From Actinomycetes bacterium (lineage in GTDB: Bacteria; Actinomycetota; Acidimicrobiia; Acidimicrobiales; Palsa-688), in the NCBI GenBank assembly GCA_021808665.1, contig JAKBBA010000177.1:1-5929 (forward strand): a DNA stretch of 5,929 nt, written 5' to 3'. The first letter of the stretch is position 1. Every line of letters starts with the position of its first letter. Shown here piece after piece: positions 4,561 through 5,929 of the stretch. The notes beneath the pieces are model-generated. The model made no database searches. It was not told the DNA's origin and saw only the letters and a program-made list of their open reading frames with translations. The position numbers and the translations under genes are program-made.

Positions 4561-5916
4561 TTGCTTATCGTGGAGGGCGTGGCCTACCAGCACGTTGCGA
4601 CGTTCGATGCACCCATAGAGGAGGTCTTCTCCTGGCACGCCCGTCCCGGGGCCATTCGCCGCCTCCTTCCGCCGTGGCAGCCAGTCAAGGTGGCCCAGGA
4701 GGCCTACTCGCTGGAGGACGGCGTCGCCGTCCTTTCGATGCCGGCAGGCATCTCCTGGCGGGCACGCCACGAACCGACGGGCTACGTCGCCGGGCGGCGC
4801 TTCACCGACGTGCTCGACACGGCAGTGCTCGGGCAAGCGCTCGCTTGGCGACACGTGCACAGTTTCGCCGAGCTACCAGGAGACCGGACTCAGCTCACAG
4901 ACGAGGTTCGTACCAGGCTCCCCGACCGTTTCCTCGAGCAGATGTTCGGATATCGGGCCAGGCAGATCGCCGGCGATCTCGCTGCCCACGGGCGCTGGGG
5001 GACCTCCACACAGCAGCGACTCACGGTGGCGATGACCGGATCGTCAGGGTTGGTCGGCTCCGCGCTGAGTGCCATGCTCACGACCGGCGGCCACACCGTC
5101 GTGTCGCTCGTCCGGGGCGAGACGGGTCCAGAGGCCCGTCGGTGGGATCCGCTGGATCCGGCCGAGGACCTTCTCGAAGGCGTGGACGCTATCGTGCATC
5201 TCGCCGGGGCGCCCATCGCGGGCCGCTTCAGCCAGTCGCACAAAGATGCGATCTACGACAGTCGGGTGACTCCCACGCGTCTCCTAGCGCAGCTCGCAGC
5301 GAGAAGCGGCGTCAAGAGCTTCGTATCGGCGTCCGCGATCGGCATCTACGGAGCTGACCGGGGCGACGAAGAGCTCACCGAGACCTCCGGGCGCGGGGAC
5401 GGCTTTCTTGCGGACGTGGTCGACGCTTGGGAGACGGCAGCCGACGCCGCTGCTGGCGGAGACACCAGGGTCGTCAAGGTCCGCACCGGCATCGTCCAGT
5501 CCCCAAACGGGGGGGCCCTCGCCTTGCTTCGACCCCTATTCGCTTCGGGACTCGGTGGCCGCCTCGGAAGCGGTCGTCAGTGGATGGCCTGGATCGGTCT
5601 CGACGACCTGCTCGACGTCTACTTGCACAGCCTCATGGACGATGCGATCGACGGACCCATGAATGCCGTAGCACCGGGGCCGGTCCGCAACACCGACTAC
5701 ACCGCCACGCTCGCCAAGGTCCTCCACCGCCCGGCCGTCCTGCCGGTGCCCCCGATCGGGCCGCGTGTTCTCCTAGGCGCCGAAGGGGCCCGGGAGGTCG
5801 CCGCAGCAAGCCAGAGGGTCCTTCCCACCCGGCTGACCACCCTCGGACATCCTTTCAGGCACTCCGGGCTGGAGGCATGTCTGAGACACTGCCTCGGGCA
5901 CATGCGCGAGGACTGA
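4561..5916 (+). CDS. SRPBCC domain - TIGR01777 family epimerase fusion protein
   Basis: The 451-residue product has two domains. Residues about 8-145 form an SRPBCC (START/Bet v1-like) ligand-binding domain, recognisable from ATFDAPIEEVFSWHARPGA, LLPPW and the terminal helix with FGYRARQIAGDL. Residues about 153-300 form the NAD(P)-binding Rossmann part of a TIGR01777 (YfcH-like) atypical SDR: TGSSGLVG (159-166), IVHLAGAPI (211-219), a DSRV-TRLL segment (233-242) and SASAIGIYG (256-264). The VRTGIV block (307-312), a GLGGRLGSGRQW block (330-341) and a DUF1731-like tail (about 385-440, with HRPAVLPVP and SQRVLP) complete the family pattern. The reaction catalysed by TIGR01777 proteins is not established; they are predicted nucleotide-sugar or small-molecule oxidoreductases. 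The fused form is typical of actinobacteria. The start is uncertain: TTG at 4561 has AGGG 7 bases upstream, while GTG codons at 4570 and 4579 are alternatives. A TAG at 4549 closes the frame upstream. The gene ends 13 bases before the window edge. It is divergent from yceI and probably under the palindrome's control. Confidence 0.92.
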   Translation: MLIVEGVAYQHVATFDAPIEEVFSWHARPGAIRRLLPPWQPVKVAQEAYSLEDGVAVLSMPAGISWRARHEPTGYVAGRRFTDVLDTAVLGQALAWRHVHSFAELPGDRTQLTDEVRTRLPDRFLEQMFGYRARQIAGDLAAHGRWGTSTQQRLTVAMTGSSGLVGSALSAMLTTGGHTVVSLVRGETGPEARRWDPLDPAEDLLEGVDAIVHLAGAPIAGRFSQSHKDAIYDSRVTPTRLLAQLAARSGVKSFVSASAIGIYGADRGDEELTETSGRGDGFLADVVDAWETAADAAAGGDTRVVKVRTGIVQSPNGGALALLRPLFASGLGGRLGSGRQWMAWIGLDDLLDVYLHSLMDDAIDGPMNAVAPGPVRNTDYTATLAKVLHRPAVLPVPPIGPRVLLGAEGAREVAAASQRVLPTRLTTLGHPFRHSGLEACLRHCLGHMRED

Positions 5917-5929
5917 CAGTTCTAAGCGC

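Overview
This 5.9 kb window is ordinary chromosomal DNA from a high-GC bacterium, most likely an actinobacterium. The evidence is a DUF222/13E12-type HNH protein, an actinobacterial-style fusion of SRPBCC with a TIGR01777 epimerase, an EphA-like epoxide hydrolase, strong GC bias at third codon positions and use of GTG/TTG starts. An origin in Acidimicrobiia or a relative is possible but is only an impression. I found no tRNA, rRNA, CRISPR, insertion sequence or phage gene.

Layout: (1) Bases 2-862 (+) hold the 3' part of a DUF222-HNH protein gene; its N-terminal part lies beyond the window edge. Its linker carries an in-frame direct repeat and several inverted repeats. (2) A two-gene minus-strand operon, transcribed from about 2570 down to 790, encodes an NAD-type short-chain dehydrogenase (SDR) and then an epoxide hydrolase. 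The SDR stop and the hydrolase TTG start share a TTGA overlap. The hydrolase 3' end overlaps the convergent HNH gene by 73 bases. (3) At 2605-3864 (+) is a DUF445 membrane-associated protein, divergent from the SDR across only 34 bases. (4) At 3906-4454 (-) is a YceI-family protein, convergent with the DUF445 gene; a three-armed inverted repeat lies between their 3' ends. (5) At 4561-5916 (+) is an SRPBCC-TIGR01777 fusion protein, divergent from yceI across a 106-base intergenic region. That region holds a perfect 18-bp palindrome placed like a repressor operator between a consensus -35 and a -10-like element.

Functionally, the SDR and epoxide hydrolase probably work in sequence on a hydrophobic substrate, for example oxidation of an alcohol or diol linked to epoxide hydrolysis. 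YceI and the SRPBCC domain are both hydrophobic-ligand-binding folds and seem to share a control region. I see no convincing undescribed multi-gene system. The most informative non-coding signals are the palindrome at 4501-4518, the compact divergent promoter gap at 2571-2604 and the alternative hairpins at 3880-3910.
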